Below, piece after piece: positions 1 to 5,276 of a stretch of DNA of 7,198 nucleotides. Under the pieces are notes generated by a model. It did no database searches. It had not been told where the DNA came from and saw only the letters and a list, made by a program, of their open reading frames with translations. Source of the stretch: Omnitrophica bacterium RIFOXYB12_FULL_50_7 (lineage in GTDB: Bacteria > Omnitrophota > Omnitrophia > Omnitrophales > Aquincolibacteriaceae); NCBI GenBank assembly GCA_001804345.1, contig MHFU01000064.1, positions 1-7,198 on the forward strand, in the 5' to 3' direction. The position numbers and the translations under genes are program-made. Positions within the stretch are counted from its first letter, which is position 1. The number at the start of each line of letters is the position of its first letter.

Positions 1-3000
1 ATAAGGAAGTGCTCAAGGAATTTTCGGAAGGCCTGATCGCTCTCTCCGGCGGGCTTAAAGGTGAGGTTCCGTATTATCTTTATCATGATCAGGTGCATGA
101 CGCACGGAAGGTTGCGGAGGAATATGCCAGGATCTTCGGCCGGGACCGGTTCTTTCTCGAGATCATGGAGCATGGGCTGGAACCGCAGAAGAAGGTTACT
201 TCGGGATCTCAGAAGCTTGCCAGGGAACTCAAGGTGGGACTCGTTGCTACCAATGATGTGCATTATATTTATCAGCGTCAGGCGATGGCGCATGACGCGT
301 TGATCTGTATCGGGACCGGCGCGAAGCTGGATGAGCCGAATCGTATGCGCTATCAGGGCGATCAGTATTACCTCCGGTCCGCGGAAGAGATGAAAAGTCT
401 TTTTAAGGATATTCCCGAGGCCATTCGATCCACGATCGAGATCGCGGAGCGCTGCAACCTGGAACTCGATTTTCACAAGATTTTCCTTCCTCAATTCGCG
501 CCGCCAGATGGGAAGACGCAGGTTCAGTACATGGAAGAGCTTTGCTTTAGGTTCCTCCGTGAGCGTTTCGCGGGCGAAATCCCCGCGGAGTATGAAGCAC
601 GGTTACGCACCGAGATCACGCTGATCAACAAAATGGGTTATATCAGCTACTTCCTGATCGTCTGGGATTTTATCCGGTTCGCCCGGGAAAAGAACATTCC
701 GGTGGGGCCGGGCCGTGGGTCGGCGGCGGGGAGTCTCGTCGCCTACGCGCTTTACATCACGGACATTGATCCTATCAAGCACCAGCTATATTTTGAGCGT
801 TTTCTCAATCCCGAACGCGTGAGTATGCCGGATATCGATATCGACTTTTGCTATGAGCGGCGTGATGAGGTGATTGACTATGTGAAACGCAAATATGGTA
901 CCCAGAATGTGGCGCAGATCATTACGTTCGGGACCATGGCTGCGAAGGCGGCTGTGCGTGATGTGGGTCGGGTGATGGGGATTCCGTATGGCGAGGTGGA
1001 TCGCATCGCGAAGTTGATTCCCCTGGAGCTTAAGATTACGCTCAAACAGGCCCTGGAACGTGAACCTCAATTGAAAGAAATGGTTGCAACCGATGTGCGG
1101 ATCGCGCAACTGATCGAGACTTCCCAGGCGCTTGAGGGACTCTCGCGTCATGCCTCGATCCACGCGGCCGGCGTTGTGATCTCGGACGTGCCGCTTACGG
1201 ATCACGTGCCGCTTTACAAGACCGAGGACCAGATCTGTACCCAATACACCATGAAGGACCTTGAAAAGATAGGCCTTCTCAAGATGGACTTTCTGGGGCT
1301 TAAGACGCTCACCGTGATCGACGAAGCGGTCAAGATTGTCCAGAAGATGCGCGGCGTGAAAATCGATATCGCAAGGCTTCCGGAGGACGATCCCGAGACT
1401 TATGAGATGCTTTCCAAAGGCGATGCGCTCGGGGTGTTCCAGCTTGAAAGTTCGGGGATGCGAGATCTTCTTAAAAAAATGAAACCAAGTCACTTTGGCC
1501 ATCTCGTCGCTTTGCTCGCGCTCTACCGTCCAGGACCTCTCGGCAGCGGTATGGTAGATGATTTTATCAAGCGCATGCGGGATCCCAGGCTCATCCAATA
1601 CGATCATCCGGCTCTTGAGCCCAGCCTGAAAGAAACTTATGGGGTCATTCTTTACCAAGAACAGGTGATGCGTATCGTGAGCGATCTCGCCGGGTTTACG
1701 CTCGCTCAGGCCGACTCTTTGCGACGGGCCATTGGAAAAAAGATCCCGGAGGTCATGGCCAAGGAGAAGAAAGCATTCATGGATGGCGCCATGAAACACG
1801 GAGCCAGGGAAAAGGTCGCGGAAAAGATCTGGGAACTCATCGATTACTTTTCAGGGTACGGATTCAATAAATCCCATTCGACGGCTTATGCGGCCGTGTC
1901 CTATCAGACGGCTTATCTGAGAGCCCATTACCCCGTGGAGTTCATGACGGCGCTTCTCACCTCGGAAATGAACAATACCGACAAAGTGGTTCAATATATC
2001 GAAGCGGCCAAGAAAATGGGGATCGACGTCCTGCCGCCCGCGGTGAATGAAAGTTTTTCGGATTTTACCTGCGTGGGGAATCACATCCGGTTCGGACTCG
2101 CGGCCATCAAGAACGTCGGTTCGACAGCCATCGAATCCATTATCGCCTCAAGAATGAAAGAGGGGCTGTTTCGCTCGCTTTTTGATTTTGTTCAGCGCGT
2201 GGACCTCCGGACCTGCAACCACAAAGTTCTGGAGAGCCTGATCAAATGTGGTGCTTTTGATGAATGGAAGCTCCATCGTTCCCAACTGATGGCGATGTTG
2301 GACAGCGTGCTGGATATGGGGGCGAATGTTCAAAAAGACCGCAGCCGAGGGCAACTTTCCTTTTTTGAAAATAGCGGGGGAGGATCTGAGGGTTTTCATG
2401 ACCCACAGGCCACGGTTCCGGATATTCCGGAATGGCCCGAGAACCAAAAGCTGGCGTATGAACGCGAGCTGATCGGTTTTTATGTTTCTTCTCACCCGTT
2501 GGCAAAATACGGCAAGATCTTGAAAAGTTACGCGACGGCGACCACCGCCAATCTTTCGGAATTCAATCACCAGGCCGAGGTGACGATCGGAGGGATCATT
2601 GATACGATGAAAGAGATCCTTACGAAAAAGGGAGACAAGATGGCGTTTTTAAGCCTTCAGGACCTAAACGGTTCTTGCGAGACGGTGGTGTTCCCAAGCG
2701 TTTATAAGGCGGCCGGGACTTTGATCCAGAAGGACGCGCTGGTTTTCATCAAAGGCAAGGTCGACGCACGCGACGATGTGGCGAAGCTTCTGGCCGATGA
2801 GATTATTCCCTTGGAGGAAGTTCCCAAGCGGTATACCCGTATGATCGCCATCAATCTCAAGACCGCCGGGCTTGGAGCCGAGGTCTTGCAGGAAGTGCGC
2901 AGGATTCTCATGGCCCACAAGGGGAGCACACCGGTTTATCTGACTCTTCAGGACCCCAAAGGGCGCATGACGGTCCTGGATTCCGGTGACAATCTCAAGG

Positions 3001-3074
3001 TGGAGACGTCGGATGTTCTCTTTGAGGAGCTCGAGCGGCTTCTGGGAGAAAATTCCGTCAAAATACGGTCTTGA
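1..3074 (+). CDS. dnaE: DNA polymerase III alpha subunit, 5'-truncated by window edge
   Basis: Catalytic subunit of the replicative DNA polymerase (C-family, DnaE1 type). The frame is open from base 3, so the gene begins upstream; the GTG at 9 is an internal valine. About 1023 residues are present, and by alignment to E. coli DnaE roughly 125 N-terminal residues are missing. Numbering from the GTG codon, the end of the PHP domain is present (TNDVH at 81-85), then the palm Gly/Ser motif GPGRGSAAGS (233-242), the catalytic motif PDIDIDF (aspartates 275, 277, 279) and the third catalytic aspartate in KMDFLGL (D427). YRPGPL (506-511) and YGFNKSHS (617-624) follow. An HhH-type region lies near 718-765, QLSFF (782-786) matches the beta-clamp binding consensus, and an OB fold spans about 855-930. 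The stop is TGA at 3072-3074. All polymerase residues look intact. One predicted PHP metal ligand (Cys) is Gly15. No convincing terminator follows. Confidence 0.97.
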   Translation, partial: KEVLKEFSEGLIALSGGLKGEVPYYLYHDQVHDARKVAEEYARIFGRDRFFLEIMEHGLEPQKKVTSGSQKLARELKVGLVATNDVHYIYQRQAMAHDALICIGTGAKLDEPNRMRYQGDQYYLRSAEEMKSLFKDIPEAIRSTIEIAERCNLELDFHKIFLPQFAPPDGKTQVQYMEELCFRFLRERFAGEIPAEYEARLRTEITLINKMGYISYFLIVWDFIRFAREKNIPVGPGRGSAAGSLVAYALYITDIDPIKHQLYFERFLNPERVSMPDIDIDFCYERRDEVIDYVKRKYGTQNVAQIITFGTMAAKAAVRDVGRVMGIPYGEVDRIAKLIPLELKITLKQALEREPQLKEMVATDVRIAQLIETSQALEGLSRHASIHAAGVVISDVPLTDHVPLYKTEDQICTQYTMKDLEKIGLLKMDFLGLKTLTVIDEAVKIVQKMRGVKIDIARLPEDDPETYEMLSKGDALGVFQLESSGMRDLLKKMKPSHFGHLVALLALYRPGPLGSGMVDDFIKRMRDPRLIQYDHPALEPSLKETYGVILYQEQVMRIVSDLAGFTLAQADSLRRAIGKKIPEVMAKEKKAFMDGAMKHGAREKVAEKIWELIDYFSGYGFNKSHSTAYAAVSYQTAYLRAHYPVEFMTALLTSEMNNTDKVVQYIEAAKKMGIDVLPPAVNESFSDFTCVGNHIRFGLAAIKNVGSTAIESIIASRMKEGLFRSLFDFVQRVDLRTCNHKVLESLIKCGAFDEWKLHRSQLMAMLDSVLDMGANVQKDRSRGQLSFFENSGGGSEGFHDPQATVPDIPEWPENQKLAYERELIGFYVSSHPLAKYGKILKSYATATTANLSEFNHQAEVTIGGIIDTMKEILTKKGDKMAFLSLQDLNGSCETVVFPSVYKAAGTLIQKDALVFIKGKVDARDDVAKLLADEIIPLEEVPKRYTRMIAINLKTAGLGAEVLQEVRRILMAHKGSTPVYLTLQDPKGRMTVLDSGDNLKVETSDVLFEELERLLGENSVKIRS

Positions 3075-3228
3075 AGAGTTGAGCAAAAGCCTTCAGAATC
3101 CAAAAGTGTTGCACTTCGTTAGGGGTCTTTTGATTTCGAGTGTGCAAGTATTAAGAAACTTATGTTCGACTGCGCTGAGGAGTTTTTCTTTAAATCCCTG
3201 TATCTATTGAAGTTATGTCGAAATTTTC

Positions 3229-3257
3229 TTGACAGTCTCCACGGCTTTTGTTATTTT
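3229..3257 (+). promoter_or_regulatory. sigma70-type promoter for the HU-like gene
   Basis: TTGACA (3229-3234) is followed by a 17-base spacer and TATTTT (3252-3257). A TG one base before the -10 (3249-3250) makes it an extended -10. The predicted start is near 3264, giving a leader of about 63 nt before the TTG start codon. The -35 is a perfect consensus match and the spacing is optimal, so this is a strong candidate made by inspection. Confidence 0.8.
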
Positions 3258-3277
3258 GTTGCATCTTCAAACAGGAT

Positions 3278-3305
3278 AAGCAGTTGGGTAAAAACTCCCT
3301 TGCTT
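3278..3305 (+). promoter_or_regulatory. possible leader hairpin upstream of the HU-like gene
   Basis: AAGCA (3278-3282) can pair with TGCTT (3301-3305), and inside it GGG (3286-3288) with CCC (3297-3299). The stem ends eight bases before the Shine-Dalgarno site, so it could influence ribosome access. It is interrupted and could be chance. It is not a terminator because no T-run follows. Confidence 0.3.
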
Positions 3306-3327
3306 CATCGTTAAAGGAGGTGGGCAC

Positions 3328-3600
3328 TTGACTAAAAAAGATATTGTGATGAAAGTTTCGAATGAAACGAATCTCACCCAGATCGATGTCAAGAAGATCG
3401 TCCAGAAAACCCTCGATGTCATTTCTGACAGCCTCCAGCGCGGCGAAACCGTGGAGCTCAGGAATTTCGGTGTCTTCAAAATAAAAAACCGTCGCGGCCG
3501 TTTGGGGCGCAATCCCCGGACTGGCGAGGAAGTGACGGTTCCCGAAAAAAAAGTCGTGGTGTTCAAGCCTGGACTCATCTTAAAGATCAAGGTGAAGTAA
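3328..3600 (+). CDS. HU/IHF-family DNA-binding nucleoid protein
   Basis: Small basic histone-like protein of 90 residues, the usual family length, expected to act as a dimer that bends DNA in the nucleoid. The N-terminus TKKDIV and helices to about residue 38 match the family. NFG (46-48) starts the beta saddle. The DNA-binding arm carries GRNPRTGEE (60-68), where Pro63 is the residue that intercalates into DNA. FKPG (79-82) closes the fold. The start is TTG at 3328, supported by a very strong Shine-Dalgarno AAAGGAGGTG (3313-3322) about 7 bases upstream; the ATG at 3349 would delete conserved N-terminal residues. The gene has its own promoter and is separated from dnaE by 253 bases. HU cannot be told from an IHF subunit by eye. 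Bacteria outside Proteobacteria usually carry HU-like homodimers, so I give no symbol. Confidence 0.95.
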   Translation: MTKKDIVMKVSNETNLTQIDVKKIVQKTLDVISDSLQRGETVELRNFGVFKIKNRRGRLGRNPRTGEEVTVPEKKVVVFKPGLILKIKVK

Positions 3601-3660
3601 GGAAGTGTCGGGCGTGCCCGGATATTCTGTGGCACGAAAGTGATTTTTAAAGATTTTAAG

Positions 3661-3680
3661 CCTGCCTGCCGGCAGGCAGG
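3661..3680. repeat. perfect 20-bp palindromic repeat element
   Basis: CCTGCCTGCCGGCAGGCAGG is a perfect palindrome centred between 3670 and 3671. As RNA it can form an 8-bp stem with a CCGG tetraloop. It lies in the gap between the HU-like and cold-shock genes and its last two bases belong to the GGGAGG Shine-Dalgarno site (3679-3684) of the latter. From memory, near-identical palindromes are scattered between and inside genes of several uncultivated bacterial lineages. Only one copy is in this window, so repetitiveness is not shown here. Confidence 0.6.
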
Positions 3681-3689
3681 GAGGCGGGT

Positions 3690-3980
3690 ATGGCAGAAAA
3701 AGGAAAAGTGAAATGGTTTTCCAACGTCAAAGGCTTCGGATTCCTGCGTAAAGAGGGGGAGGAAAAAGACATCTTCGTCCATTATTCCGTGATCCAGGGT
3801 GAAGGTTATAAGCGGCTCAATCCCGACGAGGAAGTCGAATTCGAGATCGTGCAGGGAGAAAAAGGACCGCTTGCCCAGAACGTTGTTCGCCATAAGAAGC
3901 CGAAAGAAGAAGGTGCTGCTGAGGCCGCTTCCGACGCCAAGAAGGAAGGCAAAAAGAAGGAAGCCCCGGCCAAGAAGTAA
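3690..3980 (+). CDS. cold-shock domain protein (CspA family) with Lys/Glu/Ala-rich tail
   Basis: Single cold-shock domain, a beta barrel that binds single-stranded RNA or DNA and acts in the cytoplasm as an RNA chaperone. GKVKWF (5-10) opens the fold, the RNP1 motif is KGFGFL (14-19) and the RNP2 motif is DIFVHYS (27-33). GYKRLNPDEEVEFEIVQGEKGPLAQNV (39-65) completes it. At 96 residues it is longer than the usual 66-70 because of a low-complexity tail from about residue 69 rich in Lys, Glu, Ala and Pro, ending APAKK. The ATG at 3690 follows GGGAGG (3679-3684) with 5 bases between. It lies 89 bases after the HU-like gene with no clear promoter of its own, so it may be co-transcribed with it. 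The transcript ends at the terminator at 4025-4054. The tail may add nonspecific nucleic-acid affinity; that is inference. Confidence 0.95.
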   Translation: MAEKGKVKWFSNVKGFGFLRKEGEEKDIFVHYSVIQGEGYKRLNPDEEVEFEIVQGEKGPLAQNVVRHKKPKEEGAAEAASDAKKEGKKKEAPAKK

Positions 3981-4024
3981 CCCGCTTTTTTATGTTTCAG
4001 AACGTACTCTTAAGATAAGAATTG

Positions 4025-4054
4025 ACCCGCGGGACCTTTCCCGCGGGTTTTTTT
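4025..4054 (+). terminator. strong rho-independent terminator after the cold-shock gene
   Basis: ACCCGCGGGA (4025-4034) pairs perfectly with TCCCGCGGGT (4039-4048) around a 4-base loop, giving a 10-bp GC-rich stem. The stem runs directly into seven T (4048-4054). It lies 44 bases past the cold-shock stop codon and separates that transcript from rsmE. Confidence 0.95.
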
Positions 4055-4100
4055 CGCCTCGCCGAAGTTCGAAAACTGAATCTTTGAAAAATGAACGCCG

Positions 4101-4143
4101 CTCTTAGGGGACAGGCATTAAGTGCCTGCCTGTCCCCTAAGAG
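4101..4143. repeat. REP-like inverted repeat upstream of rsmE
   Basis: CTCTTAGGGGACAGGCA (4101-4117) and TGCCTGTCCCCTAAGAG (4127-4143) are perfect 17-bp reverse complements with a 9-base loop (TTAAGTGCC). An alternative register pairs AGGCA with the first TGCCT because TGCC is duplicated in the right arm. GGGGACAGGCA-type arms resemble REP sequences mobilised by REP-associated tyrosine transposases (RAYT, IS200/IS605-like). No T-run follows, so it is not a standard terminator. No transposase lies in the window. Confidence 0.65.
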
Positions 4144-4168
4144 AAGGCAAAGCTTTAAAGGATGCGCG

Positions 4169-4972
4169 ATGTCCGAAAGACAAAAATCGAGAAAATTGCG
4201 CCGGTTCTTCACCCCCCAGATATTGCAAAAGGTTCCCCATGATCTTTGGCTCGAGCCGGCCGAGACCCACCATCTTCGCGACAGCCTCCGTCTCAAGTCG
4301 GGAGATGCTTGTCTTGTGACGGATGGCCAGGGCGGCGAAGCGGAGGCTGTGGTCGGGGAATTTTCGTCGGGGGGTCGTACCTGTCTTCACGTTCAGAGGG
4401 TGCTTGTGAAAACGGGTTCTTTTAACGACGCCGTTACGCTCAGGGTTTTTCCGGTGATGTTGCGCAAGGGAAAGACGGATCTTCTTGTCGAAAAAGCCCA
4501 GGAGCTCGGGGCTCACGAGTTCCATCCGATTCTGTCGGAGCATTGCGAAGTCCAGATCGCAAAAGAAAAGACCGGGAAAATTGTCGAGCGTTGGAACCGT
4601 ATTGCACGTGAAGCCAGCAAACAGTCCGGAAGTCTTAAGATCCTCAAGATCGAAGCACCCCGAAGTTTCAAAGAAGCCCTCGGGAGTCTTTCCGCCGACG
4701 AGCCAGTCGTGATCTTTCATCCGGGGTCGGATTCCGTTCCTTTTCCAAAATGGCTTGCCGAGATTCGCGGGCTTAAAAGTACGATCAAGGCGCTGAACAT
4801 CTTTATCGGGCCGGAGGGCGGTTTTTCAGAAGACGAGATCCGTTGGGCGAAGTGGTACCGGAAAGAGAAGAACCTTCAGCTTGTCGGACTTGGGGAAGTG
4901 CTCTTTAAGGCGGATACTGCCTTCGTCGGGATCGTGGCCTCACTCAGGTTTTCCGGCATTCTTTCCGCGTGA
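4169..4972 (+). CDS. rsmE: 16S rRNA (uracil1498-N3)-methyltransferase RsmE
   Basis: SPOUT-class enzyme that uses S-adenosylmethionine to methylate N3 of U1498 of 16S rRNA in the 30S subunit. Its 267 residues are slightly more than the usual 240-250. The N-terminal PUA-like domain (about 10-85) begins RRFFTP. The SPOUT domain includes VEKAQELGAHEFHPI, RWNRIAREASKQSGS (141-155), the SAM-binding loop IGPEGGFS (213-220) and the final knot segment LGEVLFKADTA (241-251). In most homologues the last reads L-R-x-E-T-A; here Arg and Glu are replaced by Lys247 and Asp249. I chose ATG 4169 because AAAGGA (4157-4162) precedes it by 6 bases and the protein then begins as the family does. An in-frame ATG at 4091 would translate through the inverted repeat and lacks a good ribosome site. 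No promoter was recognised between the upstream terminator and this gene. Confidence 0.93.
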   Translation: MSERQKSRKLRRFFTPQILQKVPHDLWLEPAETHHLRDSLRLKSGDACLVTDGQGGEAEAVVGEFSSGGRTCLHVQRVLVKTGSFNDAVTLRVFPVMLRKGKTDLLVEKAQELGAHEFHPILSEHCEVQIAKEKTGKIVERWNRIAREASKQSGSLKILKIEAPRSFKEALGSLSADEPVVIFHPGSDSVPFPKWLAEIRGLKSTIKALNIFIGPEGGFSEDEIRWAKWYRKEKNLQLVGLGEVLFKADTAFVGIVASLRFSGILSA

Positions 4973-4995
4973 TCAAGGCCGGGTATTCTTTTTTT
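4953..4995 (+). terminator. weak possible terminator at the end of rsmE
   Basis: CCGGC (4953-4957) inside the rsmE end can pair with GCCGG (4978-4982) across a 20-base loop, followed after a short gap by seven T (4989-4995). The stem is short, the loop long and the T-run not adjacent, so termination would be inefficient at best. Confidence 0.25.
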
Positions 4996-5036
4996 CAGCT
5001 GCATTCATTTTTACTCTACCGTCCCCGCATTTTTCC

Positions 5037-5065
5037 TTGAAAATCGTACCGCAAAATCATACAAT
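5037..5065 (+). promoter_or_regulatory. sigma70-type promoter for the PFOR leader
   Basis: TTGAAA (5037-5042), a 17-base spacer and TACAAT (5060-5065) each differ from consensus at one base. Transcription would start near 5072, about 205 bases before the PFOR start codon, leaving a long leader. Confidence 0.75.
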
Positions 5066-5071
5066 GCCAGC

Positions 5072-5226
5072 CGCAAGTCGCGGGGTTCAAAGGAGAGCCC
5101 CTTAGCGCGCGATCGCACGACTTCTAAGCCTTTCAAAGTTCCCCCGTTCCAGGCCTCATGTTGGAATTTCCGGAGGACACGCAGTAAGAAACAGGGAGTG
5201 TTCCGTGTATTTTTCACGGGTTTTTT
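5072..5226 (+). ncRNA. putative structured leader RNA of the PFOR gene (attenuator, riboswitch or sRNA)
   Basis: About 155 nt lie between a good promoter and a terminator-like hairpin with no plausible protein. Possible stems are AAGTCG (5075-5080) with CGACTT (5118-5123), enclosing GGGG (5082-5085) with CCCC (5098-5101); TTCCA (5147-5151) with TGGAA (5162-5166); and ACAC (5177-5180) with GTGT (5198-5201). The terminator 5' arm (5203-5207) can instead pair with ACACG (5177-5181) as CGTGT (5204-5208), so the last pairings are mutually exclusive. I compared it by eye with 6S RNA, SRP RNA, and the TPP, cobalamin, SAM, glycine, c-di-GMP and guanidine motifs and found no convincing match. The folds were found by hand without energy calculation. 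Confidence 0.45.
5203..5226 (+). terminator. terminator-like hairpin inside the PFOR leader
   Basis: CCGTG (5203-5207) pairs with CACGG (5215-5219) around a 7-base T-rich loop and is followed by G and six T (5221-5226). The stem has only 5 bp (6 with a U-G pair). It lies 50 bases before the PFOR start codon and could end the leader RNA prematurely. Confidence 0.55.
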
Positions 5227-5237
5227 GCCTGTATTTG

Positions 5238-5248
5238 TGATGACATCA
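5238..5248. promoter_or_regulatory. short dyad between leader terminator and PFOR ribosome site
   Basis: TGATGACATCA is a perfect odd-length palindrome centred on A5243. After one mismatch, TTT (5234-5236) and AAA (5250-5252) extend the symmetry. It could be a protein-binding operator, but no known regulator site was recognised and the length is near what chance can give. Confidence 0.25.
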
Positions 5249-5276
5249 TAAACCTCGAACTCAAAGGAATCATAAA

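Larger units (their letters stand above)
4973..5276. other. 304-base intergenic region between rsmE and PFOR
   Basis: No protein-coding gene is supported here. The stretch holds a T-rich segment just after rsmE (4986-5036), the promoter at 5037-5065, the structured leader, its terminator-like hairpin, the small dyad and the PFOR Shine-Dalgarno AAAGGA (5263-5268). Short frames crossing it on either strand lack ribosome sites and family resemblance. Confidence 0.7.

Noticed and set aside
786..1799. 337-codon open frame on the minus strand inside dnaE
   Set aside because: It lies fully antisense to conserved polymerase motifs, its translation is His/Arg-rich without a recognisable domain, and it follows from codon bias of the real gene.
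3072..3132. Short inverted repeats after the dnaE stop (TGAAG/CTTCA, AAGTG/CACTT, CAAAAG/CTTTTG)
   Set aside because: Stems are 5-6 bp with no adjoining T-run, so they do not support an intrinsic terminator.
3609..3620. CGGGCGTGCCCG hairpin after the HU-like gene
   Set aside because: Only a 4-bp stem with a tetraloop, and no T-run follows; too weak for a terminator call.
3267..3893. 208-codon minus-strand frame across the HU-like and cold-shock genes
   Set aside because: It is antisense to two clear genes, and it reads through the palindrome as LPACRQAG, the usual artefact of that repeat.
4118..4720. 200-codon minus-strand frame opposite rsmE
   Set aside because: Antisense shadow with no family resemblance and no ribosome site.
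5084..5091. GGTTCAAA, similar to a tRNA T-loop
   Set aside because: No 7-bp acceptor stem, anticodon arm or CCA-proximal structure can be built around it.
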